Shown one piece after another: positions 26,426-34,327 of a stretch of 64,000 nt of DNA. Source of the DNA: Paucibacter sp. TC2R-5 (lineage in GTDB: Bacteria > Pseudomonadota > Gammaproteobacteria > Burkholderiales > Burkholderiaceae_C); the NCBI RefSeq assembly GCF_025717605.1, contig NZ_JAJIRQ010000003.1:434001-498000 (forward strand), in the 5' to 3' direction. The notes under the pieces were generated by a model. The model saw only the letters and a program-made list of their open reading frames with translations, was not told the origin of the DNA and made no database searches. Made by a program: the position numbers and the translations under genes. Each line of letters begins with the position of its first letter. Position 1 is the first letter of the stretch.

Positions 26426-26622
26426 GCCGCCACCGGCGAATAGCCGGCCCGCTTGATTGCGTCGCTTAACTCCCGGGCGCTGGCGCGGCTAGGTTCAATC
26501 TCGACCGTGAAGGTGGCCATATCCACCCGCACCAGCGCGCCGTGATCGGTTTCTTTAAGCGCCTTGGTGATGGCACCGGCGCAGCGAGCACAGCTCATAT
26601 CACTGACTTGAAAGGCGATCAT
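26422..26622 (-). CDS. Heavy-metal-associated (HMA) domain protein, CopZ-like
   Basis: A 66-residue single HMA domain with the metal-binding SDMSCARCAGAI loop (CxxC at residues about 10-13) and the ferredoxin-like pattern of strands VRVDMATFTVEIEPSR followed by a helix ending KRAGYSPVAA. Start 26622 has AGGA about 12 bases upstream. It probably binds Cu(I) or a similar soft metal and passes it on. First gene of a coupled operon with a 101-residue unknown and a SagB-type nitroreductase, an unusual pairing. Confidence 0.88.
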   Translation of the reverse strand: MIAFQVSDMSCARCAGAITKALKETDHGALVRVDMATFTVEIEPSRASARELSDAIKRAGYSPVAA

Positions 26623-26711
26623 GATGGGCAGATCCTTGCGGTTTGGGAGGGCGGGATGTTCGAATTCATGCACTGATCTTGCGCGTTCGAGCGCGTGCCT
26701 TCTGTTCGTTG

Positions 26712-27395
26712 CCGCACCCAAGAGCGCCCTTGACGTCAACTCGCTCGCCTCGATTCCACCGGTCTTCAAAACTTTTCAGATCACCAGCAATCCCGCGGCT
26801 TTGACCAAACGGGACGCCAAGCACGACAAGGCGGACAAGAATCCGCTGAACATTCCGGAACTGCGGGCCTATTGGAATCTGATCAAGACTGCGCCAGGGA
26901 TCAAAGGTGCTGCGCTTCGACTGCATTTATGGTCGGGCGGGCAGCGGGTTGACCAAATTTCCAAGCTCAAGAAGAGAGATGTCTCTGAGGCCAGCTTCAC
27001 GATCTATGACAACAAGGGTCGCCCCGGCCAAGGACCTCGGCGCCACACACTTCCGATGACGCCCCAGATCAAGGCCGCGATATCCGAATTGAAGCCAGAC
27101 GGTGAGTTCGTGCCGTCGAACAAAAAAAGGCAAAACGCCGGTTAGCGCCATGACACGAAGCAATTGGTCGCAAGAACTCGCAACCGGCATCGATGGATTC
27201 CAACTCAAGCGTGTCAGGTCCGGCGTGGGAACGGCCCTTGCGTCGAAACAAGTCAGCAAAGACATTCGAGGCCAATTGCAGTCCCATGGTTTGTCAGGCG
27301 TTCAAGCCCGGCACTACGACGACCATGACTATCTCCCAGAAAAACGAGCCGCTTTGGAAACACTGTTCGAGTTGCTTCAGGCCACGCCGACCTAG
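26712..27395 (+). pseudogene. Frameshifted tyrosine-recombinase (phage/ICE integrase) remnant
   Basis: The C-terminal catalytic region of a P4-type tyrosine recombinase, broken by a frameshift. The first frame (to 27145) reads NPLNIPELRAYWNLIKTAPG, then ALRLHLWSGGQRVDQISKLK, and HTLPMTPQIKAAISEL. The second frame continues from about 27120, after an A-rich run, with TRSNWSQELATGI and QLQSHGLSGVQARHYDDHDY, which carries the final catalytic Tyr region. No core-binding N-terminal domain remains. Start and end are approximate. It marks an old insertion point next to the AbiE genes. Confidence 0.8.
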
Positions 27396-27521
27396 TCGAT
27401 CCAGGGAGCACAGCAACTTGCAAATCCTGGGCCGGGTCGGCGCAGATGCTTGACGCGGGCTGCATGGGTCTGTGCGCCCTCTTTCCCTAAGACTTCTGGA
27501 ACAATTTTTAACCACACAGAC

Positions 27522-27549
27522 TGTCAGAAAATATTGAAAAATTCTGACA
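27522..27549. promoter_or_regulatory. Inverted repeat upstream of the AbiEi-like antitoxin
   Basis: TGTCAGAA (27522-27529) and TTCTGACA (27542-27549) form a perfect 8-bp inverted repeat, 17 bases before the antitoxin start. AbiEi antitoxins are known to repress their own promoter by binding inverted repeats, so this is a probable operator. The region is AT-rich and unlike its surroundings. Nothing else is recognised in 27396-27565. Confidence 0.55.
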
Positions 27550-27565
27550 CTATTTCATCAAGACC

Positions 27566-28078
27566 ATGCCAACCCTCGCCCATCAGATTCTTGAATACGC
27601 AGCCCAGTTGCCAGAAGGAGCACCGTTGGTCGCCAAGGGGCTATTGCACCTGAGCGAACGCGCAGCGGTGGATCAAGCGCTGTCGAGGTTGGTCAAGCGA
27701 GCGGCTTTGCTGCGTGCTGGTCGGGGCGTTTACGCCCTGCCCGTGGTGAACCGGTTTGACGCGCGCGCGCCCTCTTCCGCCAAGATGGTTGAAGGGATGG
27801 CGCTTCAACGCGGCGAGACCATCGTGTCGCATGGCGCCGGCGCTGCCAATGCATTGGGGTTGACGACACAGGTGCCAATGCGGGCGATCTATCTCACATC
27901 GGGACGCAGCCGCAGTCTGAAGTTGGGCGCCCAGGTGATCGAACTTCGGCATGCTCCGGCGTGGCAGCAGATCTTGCCCTGGCAAGCCGCTGGCGATGTA
28001 ATTCGCGCCTTGGCCTGGCTCGGGCCAGAAAAGGCTGGCATGGCGATCTCGACCCTGCGCGCGCCTCCTCCCCGTTGA
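27566..28078 (+). CDS. AbiEi-type (type IV) antitoxin, C-terminus frameshifted
   Basis: AbiEi-family antitoxin, 170 residues as now readable. The N-terminal winged helix (residues 1-70) is MPTLAHQILEYAAQLPEGAP, then LVKRAALLRAGRGVYALP. The C-terminal domain has GETIVSHGAGAANALGLTTQ and YLTSGRSRSLKLGAQVIELR. After IRALAWLGPEKAG the frame ends early at 28078 in PPPR. A frame one base over continues with an antitoxin-like ELNEVASTRARLPT, is stopped by a TAG at 28119 (probably from a Trp codon) and ends at 28175. So the last 30 or so residues are lost. Function may be weakened. Confidence 0.75.
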   Translation: MPTLAHQILEYAAQLPEGAPLVAKGLLHLSERAAVDQALSRLVKRAALLRAGRGVYALPVVNRFDARAPSSAKMVEGMALQRGETIVSHGAGAANALGLTTQVPMRAIYLTSGRSRSLKLGAQVIELRHAPAWQQILPWQAAGDVIRALAWLGPEKAGMAISTLRAPPPR

Positions 28079-28179
28079 ACTGAATGAAGTCGCCTCGACC
28101 AGGGCTCGCTTGCCAACCTAGATGGCCCAGGAGGTCAGCGCCCTGCTGCCGCACGCAAGCAGCCCAAGCGCCTGACTGA

Positions 28180-28945
28180 ATGACTGATTTCTTCCAACTC
28201 TCTGACGCTGATCGGCGCGACGCGCTTGACCTGGCCGCCAACGCGTCAGGGCGCCCGCCCCATCTACTTGAAAAGGACATCTGGGTTGCCTGGTCCTTGC
28301 GGGAGCTTTACGCCGGGCCGTATGCCGAGCACCTGGTTTTCAATGGCGGCACATCCTTGTCCAAGGCCTACGGCGTCATTCGTCGCTTCTTGGAAGATGT
28401 GGACCTAACCTACAACATACGCAGCATCGCTGGTGACCTGACCGGCGATGCGCACACGCCGCTGCCGGCCACCAAAAGCCAGGAAAAGAAATGGAGCAAG
28501 GAAATCCGAGCAAGGCTGTCGGACTGGGTCAGCAAGGAGATCACGCCGCGCCTCCAACAAGCCTTGGAGCAACATGGCTTGCCGGCGCGAATTTCGCGGA
28601 GGTGAGCGCTTCGCTCATCATTGGCATGACCTGACCCGATTAGACGCCGCCGGCTTCGCGGATGCCGCCATCGCCGACCTATCCTTGGCACAGGCCGTTG
28701 CCAATCACAAGAGTGTTTTCTTTGCCGAAAAGGCCGCGACTGGCGATATGGTCAACTACCACGCGGCGGTTTCCGGCGGCATTCAACTCGTGCCCGGGGC
28801 AGACGCGATGTCGAAGCTAGCCGCAGACTACCATCTGATGGTTGATGACGGCCTATTGCTCGACGACGCAGAGTCTTTCGAGTACTTAATGGTTCGTTGC
28901 AGAACTCTGCAACAAAAGATCAACTCAAATCGACCCGACGCTTGA
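28180..28945 (+). pseudogene. AbiEii-type nucleotidyltransferase toxin, disrupted by internal deletion and frameshift
   Basis: AbiEii toxins are nucleotidyltransferase-fold proteins that act on tRNA or other targets. The first frame (28180-28605) gives HLLEKDIWVAWSLRELYAG and EHLVFNGGTSLSKAYGVIRR, followed by FLEDVDLTYN, which carries the NTase GGTS-type and D-x-D motifs. It stops at RISRR. The second frame gives FRGGERFAHHWHDLTRLDAA and YHAAVSGGIQLVPGADAM to 28945. Together they are about 250 residues; full members are about 330, so roughly 80 residues between the two parts are deleted. The toxin is inactive or altered. It starts 4 bases after the antitoxin's original stop. Confidence 0.8.
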
Positions 28946-29006
28946 AAGCCCCGCCCGAATAGACACTGGCCATTCGTCCGGTTCTAGCGTCGAACTATTC
29001 ATAACG

Positions 29007-29025
29007 GGGCACTGTGCAAGTGCCC
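29007..29025. terminator. Hairpin beyond the toxin remnant
   Basis: GGGCACT pairs with AGTGCCC over a five-base loop, followed 8 bases on by CTTTTTCC. It may end transcription of the decayed AbiE genes or, less likely, the convergent secretion operon that stops at 29075. Confidence 0.4.
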
Positions 29026-29074
29026 ACAGCGGCTTTTTCCTTGGCAGCTGATGCCATGAAGACGACTGTTGGGC

Positions 29075-29695
29075 CTAACCTTGTTTTTCGCCGCATGGTG
29101 GCAACGCCGACCTGACCTTGCCAAGGTCATTTCGACCTTCGCTGGAGTCAGCATTCTGCTGCAGTGCGCGGGGGTCGATCAAGCCTTTACGGAGGCCTCC
29201 TGCCGTAACTCCCGACTCGATCGGGCGCTTGAACTTCCATTCGCGGTAGAAAGTTTTGCCATTGAAATCCGGGAAGCGGCCGTCAAAGCCGGCAATCTTG
29301 AGCGGTTTGCCGCAGGACAGGCTAAACACAGCAATGATGGCGCCGTCATCCGAATCCCGTTCAAGCCCCCAGTCATTGCCACCCGTCATAGGATCGACAA
29401 AGATCTTGCGAAGATGCCGCACCGTACCTGGAAAGCGCGGATCACGCAGCAAGTCCTGCAGCGAGGGCGGCGCGTCTGCCTGCCCTGCCGGCGTGGCACG
29501 GGCATAGCTGGCCAGCGCTTGGCTGAAGGCCGCACCGGTTTCGAGCAAGGCTTGCTCAGCTACGCGCCTATGCTGGGCGGCGGCCAGCTTCACACTTGCA
29601 GCGCCCACGAGGCCGAATACCGCCACCAGGATCAGCACGCCGAGGTAACTAAAACCTTCAGCGGCGCGCTTCCTTGCCATCAACGCATGCATCAC
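29075..29695 (-). CDS. Pseudopilin-like protein lacking Glu5 (GspK-like tip candidate)
   Basis: Last gene of the secretion operon; 206 residues. It has the prepilin layout MARKRAAEGFSYLGVLILVA, with a peptidase site after Gly and a hydrophobic helix, but position 5 of the mature protein is Gly instead of Glu (F-S-Y-L-G). Among type II pseudopilins this is typical of GspK, which caps the pseudopilus, though GspK is usually longer (about 300). The body (residues 40-206) has two Cys and a DPMTGGNDW motif near residue 100. Its ATG overlaps the previous stop by four bases. Confidence 0.75.
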   Translation of the reverse strand: MMHALMARKRAAEGFSYLGVLILVAVFGLVGAASVKLAAAQHRRVAEQALLETGAAFSQALASYARATPAGQADAPPSLQDLLRDPRFPGTVRHLRKIFVDPMTGGNDWGLERDSDDGAIIAVFSLSCGKPLKIAGFDGRFPDFNGKTFYREWKFKRPIESGVTAGGLRKGLIDPRALQQNADSSEGRNDLGKVRSALPPCGEKQG

Positions 29696-30108
29696 ATATC
29701 GGCAAAGCGCCGGCCGTTGTTGGCGCTGCCCGGCGCACCGCTGCGGATGTTGTACACCCGGCCGCGGACACCAGGAGCCGGCGCAACAAGGATCCAGGTC
29801 TGGGAGCTCTCGGTGACAGGATCAATCGGCAGGGCACGCAGGTATTGCTTCTCCACCAACTGCTCCAGTGAATCAGGATATTGCCCGGTGTCGCCATAGT
29901 AGTGATCGATGACTTCGCGTGTCACACGCAGGTTTTCCGCCAGCACGGTTTCGCTCGCCTTGTCCAGACTCTTGAAATAGCGCGGCATGGCCAAGGTCAG
30001 CAGCGAAGCAATGATGGCCAGCACCACCAATAGTTCAATCAGGGTGAAACCCAGGAACGCTGCACGCCGTCGACTGGATCTAACGTCAAACCTAAGTGGA
30101 TTTTTCAT
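29692..30108 (-). CDS. Pseudopilin (GspG/GspH-like)
   Basis: A 138-residue pseudopilin. The type IV prepilin signal is FLGFTLIELLVVLAIIASLL, cut after Gly with Glu at +5. The body has the GspG-like features SLDKASETVLAENLRVTREV, TGQYPDSLEQLVEKQYLRALP and a calcium-loop-like DPVTESSQTW. It lacks the C-terminal Asp pattern of canonical GspG. Two bases before it is another pseudopilin; it overlaps the GspK-like gene by four bases. Confidence 0.88.
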   Translation of the reverse strand: MKNPLRFDVRSSRRRAAFLGFTLIELLVVLAIIASLLTLAMPRYFKSLDKASETVLAENLRVTREVIDHYYGDTGQYPDSLEQLVEKQYLRALPIDPVTESSQTWILVAPAPGVRGRVYNIRSGAPGSANNGRRFADM

Positions 30109-30109
30109 G

Positions 30110-30622
30110 TCACCATTTCCAGTAAGGCGCGCCGTTCAAGCCGACCTTGTTCGATAGCGAATAGACATCAAACACGTCGCCCCCCTCGCGCGGCTGTGCG
30201 GCGTCGCTGTCGTAGCTGCGCTTGCCCCAGCTGTCGATCGGCGAGACGGCGGTGTTCGTCTGCATTGGATCGCGTGGCACACGACGCAGAAAATAGATCT
30301 TGCGGTGCTTGGCGTCACGAAGATCCGGCACGCCGGCTACCAGCACCTCGAGCGAAGGCGGGTAGGAGGAGCCACCGGCCGGTTTGGCGATTCGCCCCTC
30401 GTCCACAGCTCGCCGATAGTCATCCAGGGCGCGACGAATGTCGATCAGGGAGCGAGTCAATTCCTGTTCATGGCTGCGCTGGATGATCAGTTGACTGACC
30501 GGCGTCAGCATGCCGGCAAGAATGCCCATGATGGCAAGCGTGATCAATAGTTCGACCAGGGAGAAGCCCGCACTGCCGCGCAGGCTTCTTTCAGTCGCGA
30601 ACTTGATGGGGCGCCGGATCAT
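30110..30622 (-). CDS. Pseudopilin (GspG-like)
   Basis: A 170-residue pseudopilin: signal helix GSAGFSLVELLITLAIMGIL with Glu at +5, then IIQRSHEQELTRSLIDIRRA and the GspG-like stretch SYPPSLEVLVAGVPDL, YFLRRVPRDPM and a C-terminal DVFDVYSLSNKVGLNG that ends in WKW. Known GspG proteins have a Ca-binding C-terminus similar to the DVYS segment. It lies 9 bases after the secretin stop. Probably a minor or second major pseudopilin. Confidence 0.88.
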   Translation of the reverse strand: MIRRPIKFATERSLRGSAGFSLVELLITLAIMGILAGMLTPVSQLIIQRSHEQELTRSLIDIRRALDDYRRAVDEGRIAKPAGGSSYPPSLEVLVAGVPDLRDAKHRKIYFLRRVPRDPMQTNTAVSPIDSWGKRSYDSDAAQPREGGDVFDVYSLSNKVGLNGAPYWKW

Positions 30623-30631
30623 TCCACCGAC

Positions 30632-32536
30632 CTATTGCGCAGAGGCGCCTGATGCGACGCCGGAAGTCTTGCCGACCGCCGCCGGATCTTTGTCCGGAAC
30701 AATCGGCGCTGGGCTCGCGGCTGGCGGCACCACCGTAAGGGTCGGCCGACGCCGCAAACTGCCCTCTGTGCCACTGCTGAACTCGGCCACTTCGCCCACG
30801 GGTCGCTGGATATTGCGGATCAAACGGGGCGTGATGGAGAACACGATCTCGGTCTTCTTGCCGTCGTTCAGGCCGCTACCGAACAAGCGGCCAGCCAAGG
30901 GCAAATCACCCAGGCCAGGCACTTTGTTCGCCGTGCGTCGGTCCACATCGTTGATCAGCCCGGCCAGCACTTGGTTCTCACCGTCTTTTAGCCTCAGCAT
31001 CGTGTTCACGGAACGCGTGCCAATGTTGTACGTGGTTGTGCCCTGCTTGCTGGTCTGGTAGCCAATGATGTTGCTGACTTCCAAAGTCATCTTGATCGTC
31101 ACATCGTTGTCGACATAGATGAAAGGCTCGAGATTCAAGGTCAGGCCCACATCCAGGTAAGTGGCGGACTCACTCACAATGCCGGTGGCGATCACCGAGG
31201 TGGTGATCGACGGAACCTTCTCGCCGATCACAATCTTGGCCTTCTCGCGATTGAGCACGCGGATCCGCGGGTTCGCTAGCAAATTCGTATCACCATCGAC
31301 CTTGCGTGCGTTGATTTTCAGCGGGTCAATGGTCGCCCCTACTGTCTCTTTGCTCAAACCACGCAGGTCTGCGAGCGTCAGCGGGCCGTAGCCCCCTGCC
31401 AAAGGAGTCAGCGTCAAGCTGGAGGGCCAGGCCACTCCGAGCTCGGTCAAGCGGTCACGCGCCACCTCCAGAATTTCCACTTCCAGCATCACTTCCGGCT
31501 CTGGCACATCCTGCAGCGCAACCAACTTCTCTGCCAGTCGAACCGCATCCGGGCTGTCGCGCAGAATCACCATATTGAGCTTTTCGTCAATCACCACGTC
31601 GCGCGACTTGACCATGGTCTTGATCAATTCGCCGACGAATTTTGCGTTGGCATTGGCCAGCACAAAGGTCTTGACGACCAACTCCTGATAGTCCTTCAAT
31701 TTGCCAGCGTTATTGGGAAATACCAGGATCGTGTTCGCATCCAGCGCCTGCTGCTCAAGCTGCCCCGTCAGAAGCACATAGTGGATCGCCGCCTCTACCG
31801 AACTATTGGTCAGCGAAATCGAAGCCCGCTGGTCAAGCTTGACGTCTTTGTCGAACAGGATGTTGAGCCCCGAGCTGCGGGCAATGACATCGAAAACCTG
31901 CTTGATGGTTGCATCTTTGAAATCGATGCTGAGTGGCTTCAGCTTGGCCAAAGCCAAGCTGGTTTGGGCCTGCTTGGCCTCTTCTTTTGCCGTGATCGCC
32001 CCCAACAGTTCGCGGGCCTTGTCATTACGCGGATTTTCTTCCAGCACGCTTCTCACCGTATCACGCGCGCGGTCAAGCTTGCGCTCCTCCATGTCATGTG
32101 CGGCCTGACTCAGTATCCGCTCATGGCGCGCGTCACGTTCCATGGTTTGCATGCCGCTGAGTGCCTGCGCGTTGGCCGGATCAATCTCCAGCACGCGTTT
32201 GTAGTGAAGCTCAGCTTCACTGCGCTGACGCGCCGCTTGGGCTTGGCTGCCCTGTTGCAGGTGAGTCGCCAGCACTTTTTGGCGCGCCAGCAGATAGGCG
32301 TTGCGGTATTCAAGATTCTCGGGATCCAGCGTCTGGGCCTCTTGAAATTTTCCCAGAGCGGCATCGGCACGGTTGTCTGCCTGCAGGGACTTGGCCTCCC
32401 GGTAATTCAGATTGGCTGCACATGCGCCGAGCAAGCCGGCGGCGAGCAGGGCCAGCAAGGAGCCAGCGAATCTGCGACCGATATGACGAACTACAACAGC
32501 TGGGCGGGCGGATGGGGAGATAGCAAAAATGGACAT
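30632..32536 (-). CDS. GspD/PilQ-type secretin lipoprotein with N-terminal TPR repeats
   Basis: Outer-membrane channel of the pseudopilus machine; 634 residues. The signal ends in lipobox LLGAC (Cys near residue 39). Residues about 45-180 contain TPR-like helices (NRADAALGKFQEAQTLDPEN; HYKRVLEIDPANAQAL). An STN-type domain follows (SIDFKDATIKQVFDVIARSS), then secretin N domains and the C-terminal secretin core (VPSITTSVIATGIV, then VPGLGDLPLAGRLFGS). A Pro-rich tail ends it. A self-lipidated secretin with TPR repeats is unlike classical GspD and suggests that no separate pilotin is needed. Its ATG shares one base with the preceding stop. Confidence 0.92.
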   Translation of the reverse strand: MSIFAISPSARPAVVVRHIGRRFAGSLLALLAAGLLGACAANLNYREAKSLQADNRADAALGKFQEAQTLDPENLEYRNAYLLARQKVLATHLQQGSQAQAARQRSEAELHYKRVLEIDPANAQALSGMQTMERDARHERILSQAAHDMEERKLDRARDTVRSVLEENPRNDKARELLGAITAKEEAKQAQTSLALAKLKPLSIDFKDATIKQVFDVIARSSGLNILFDKDVKLDQRASISLTNSSVEAAIHYVLLTGQLEQQALDANTILVFPNNAGKLKDYQELVVKTFVLANANAKFVGELIKTMVKSRDVVIDEKLNMVILRDSPDAVRLAEKLVALQDVPEPEVMLEVEILEVARDRLTELGVAWPSSLTLTPLAGGYGPLTLADLRGLSKETVGATIDPLKINARKVDGDTNLLANPRIRVLNREKAKIVIGEKVPSITTSVIATGIVSESATYLDVGLTLNLEPFIYVDNDVTIKMTLEVSNIIGYQTSKQGTTTYNIGTRSVNTMLRLKDGENQVLAGLINDVDRRTANKVPGLGDLPLAGRLFGSGLNDGKKTEIVFSITPRLIRNIQRPVGEVAEFSSGTEGSLRRRPTLTVVPPAASPAPIVPDKDPAAVGKTSGVASGASAQ

Positions 32537-33144
32537 CAGTCGGTGCCTCGAATGGCGAGCTGTTGGATTTGATTCAATGGCAGATAGGTGAAGAGCACTT
32601 CAACCGGCCCGATTGCGTCGACACGGTAGGCGCCATCGATCAGGCTGCCTTCGTGCACGACGAGGGTCTTTTCGCCCTGGGCCAAGAAGATTTCAACCGC
32701 CCCCCCATTCGACTGCTTGCCTATGTAGCTAAACGGCAGGGGCGGCGCTCGCGGAACTGCCGGGGCAGTGGCGGCCACCGCGACTGGCTTGACAGGTGCC
32801 GGCGGCGCCCATGAATGAGCGGAGAACATCTGCTCGGACCGTCGCCCGGCGTGCGTAGCGTCAAGCATTGCGGCACGGTCCAACAAGACCAGCAGGGGAT
32901 CGCGAGCGGCGTCAGCCTTGTCGCCTCGGTCGCCACTTGCCGGATTCACTGCCCCGGCTTTGTCGGCTACACGGTCTGGCTCGGCAGACAAAGTTGGGGC
33001 GGGCATAGCCTGCGTTGGCCCCAGGGCTGGCTTTTCTCGTGCCATCGGCTGGGCAAGGTCTGCGGCCACATCGTGATCGCCGAACATCAGTAACCCGCCG
33101 GTGAGCAACAGGCCCGTCGACATCAGCAGATGACGCGGCTTCAT
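32536..33144 (-). CDS. GspC/PilP-like periplasmic linker protein
   Basis: A 202-residue protein in the place where GspC or PilP is expected, directly before the secretin. It has one N-terminal helix (LMSTGLLLTGGLLMFG), a long Ala/Pro-rich linker, and a C-terminal HR-like domain (residues 135-202) with PLPFSYIGKQSNGGAVEIFL and LVVHEGSLIDGAYRVDAIGP, which is the homology-region/PilP-type beta fold that contacts secretins. It probably links the inner-membrane platform to the secretin. Some databases label similar genes as a 'secretion system X' factor; I have not checked this. Confidence 0.72.
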   Translation of the reverse strand: MKPRHLLMSTGLLLTGGLLMFGDHDVAADLAQPMAREKPALGPTQAMPAPTLSAEPDRVADKAGAVNPASGDRGDKADAARDPLLVLLDRAAMLDATHAGRRSEQMFSAHSWAPPAPVKPVAVAATAPAVPRAPPLPFSYIGKQSNGGAVEIFLAQGEKTLVVHEGSLIDGAYRVDAIGPVEVLFTYLPLNQIQQLAIRGTD

Positions 33145-33740
33145 GAGCGATTTCCTTCTAAGCCGGATGCCGGCCGCACATCTGGCGAACGAAGGAAAAG
33201 CGTCAGTTGCAAGGTAGCGCCGACGTTCTCGTCTGCCGCCGTTTCGCGCTTCAAGCTCAACTGGTCGATCGAGGCGAATGGCAGCGCGATCAAGGCCCGT
33301 TCACAAAATTCCCGAATATGCACATAGCTGCCCTTGATCGGCAGACGAACTGAGTAACGATCCACCCCAATGCCACGCTCGGCCTGCCACTTGTATTCAC
33401 CGGTATCCAACTGGATCTCGCTGCGCTCGGCCATCTCAAATAGTACATTGACGTAGTGCTCCACTTGGGCGCTATCTCCCAGAGCCAGCGCATAGGTTTC
33501 ATGAGAGGCAGGCTGCGCAGGCACTTCAGAAACGCTGGCACGCGCTGTGCGTAGCTCCGCCTTTCGTTGGAGTAGCAGCGCCTCCAAGCTGGCGCTGACG
33601 CTGTCCGGGCGAGCCAGCAAGCGCGCCCAAGCTCCAACTCCGAGCAAGAGGACCAGCAGGGCCAGCACAGGCAAAATTCCCCAACGCCGCAACACAATCT
33701 GCAATCGCAGACCCAGCGCCGAACCGTCAAAATTCCTCAT
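33141..33740 (-). CDS. PilO/GspM-like inner-membrane platform protein
   Basis: A 199-residue bitopic protein. Start 33740 (MRNFDGSALGLRLQIVLRRW) overlaps the previous gene in an ATGA and is preferred over the in-frame ATG at 33758. A single helix (GILPVLALLVLLLGVGAWA, residues about 21-40) is followed by a coiled-coil segment (ASLEALLLQRKAELRTARAS) and a ferredoxin-like C-terminal domain (YKWQAERGIGVDRYSVRLPI, then IALPFASIDQLSLKRE). This is the PilO layout. It probably dimerises with the PilN-like protein from the gene just upstream. Confidence 0.8.
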   Translation of the reverse strand: MRNFDGSALGLRLQIVLRRWGILPVLALLVLLLGVGAWARLLARPDSVSASLEALLLQRKAELRTARASVSEVPAQPASHETYALALGDSAQVEHYVNVLFEMAERSEIQLDTGEYKWQAERGIGVDRYSVRLPIKGSYVHIREFCERALIALPFASIDQLSLKRETAADENVGATLQLTLFLRSPDVRPASGLEGNRS

Positions 33741-34327
33741 GGCGCGCGCCCCGGCCAAATCACTTCAAACTCGAACCGTATGACGGTACTGGCATCCTGC
33801 TCGGTGTATTCATGCTTGAGCAGACGCGCACCAGCAAATGCTGCTTGCCGCTTCAGACGCTCGATATAGCCGAGCATGGCCTGGCTGTCACGCGCTTCCG
33901 CCAAGCCCTTGATCAACTTGTTCTTTGGATCAGGATCAAGCTCCAGCAAGGCGATAGCTCCGGTCTTGCTGCCCTTGCCGCCTTGACTGCCCTGCCCCGC
34001 TGCGGCCTCCATTGCGTTGAGCGTCTCGCTCCACGGCAAATTGAGTTGCGCGGTAATGGCGTTCATGGCCAGCACCTGTGTCTGCGTCAATGGCTCCCGA
34101 GGTGCGGCGATGACGCGGCCTAGCCGCGCTTCCAGTTGCCCCTCCAGTGAAGCAATTTCGCCCCGCAGCAAAGCCCGCTTTGACTGCAAGCCCTGCCAGT
34201 AGAAAACCGCACTCAGACACAAGAGCAGGCCGCTCAATGCCAAAGCCCAAATCGGCCAAGCACTGCCACGCAAGGACCTGGCCAGGGATGTTGGCGCGAA
34301 GTTGATGTCAATTTGCTGTGCCATCAC
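33737..34327 (-). CDS. PilN-like inner-membrane platform protein
   Basis: A 196-residue bitopic protein. The N-terminal IDINFAPTSLARSLRG resembles the conserved INLLP-type segment of PilN, which binds PilM in the cytoplasm. One helix (WPIWALALSGLLLCLSAVFYW) is followed by a coiled coil and a ferredoxin-like domain with LLELDPDPKNKLIKGLAEAR and FRFEV-like strands (VIRFEFEVIWPG). Coupled on both sides by ATGA overlaps with the PilM-like and PilO-like genes. Confidence 0.82.
   Translation of the reverse strand: MMAQQIDINFAPTSLARSLRGSAWPIWALALSGLLLCLSAVFYWQGLQSKRALLRGEIASLEGQLEARLGRVIAAPREPLTQTQVLAMNAITAQLNLPWSETLNAMEAAAGQGSQGGKGSKTGAIALLELDPDPKNKLIKGLAEARDSQAMLGYIERLKRQAAFAGARLLKHEYTEQDASTVIRFEFEVIWPGRAP

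Noticed and set aside
26712-28945. A prophage
   Set aside because: Only one broken integrase is present; there are no capsid, tail, lysis or replication genes.
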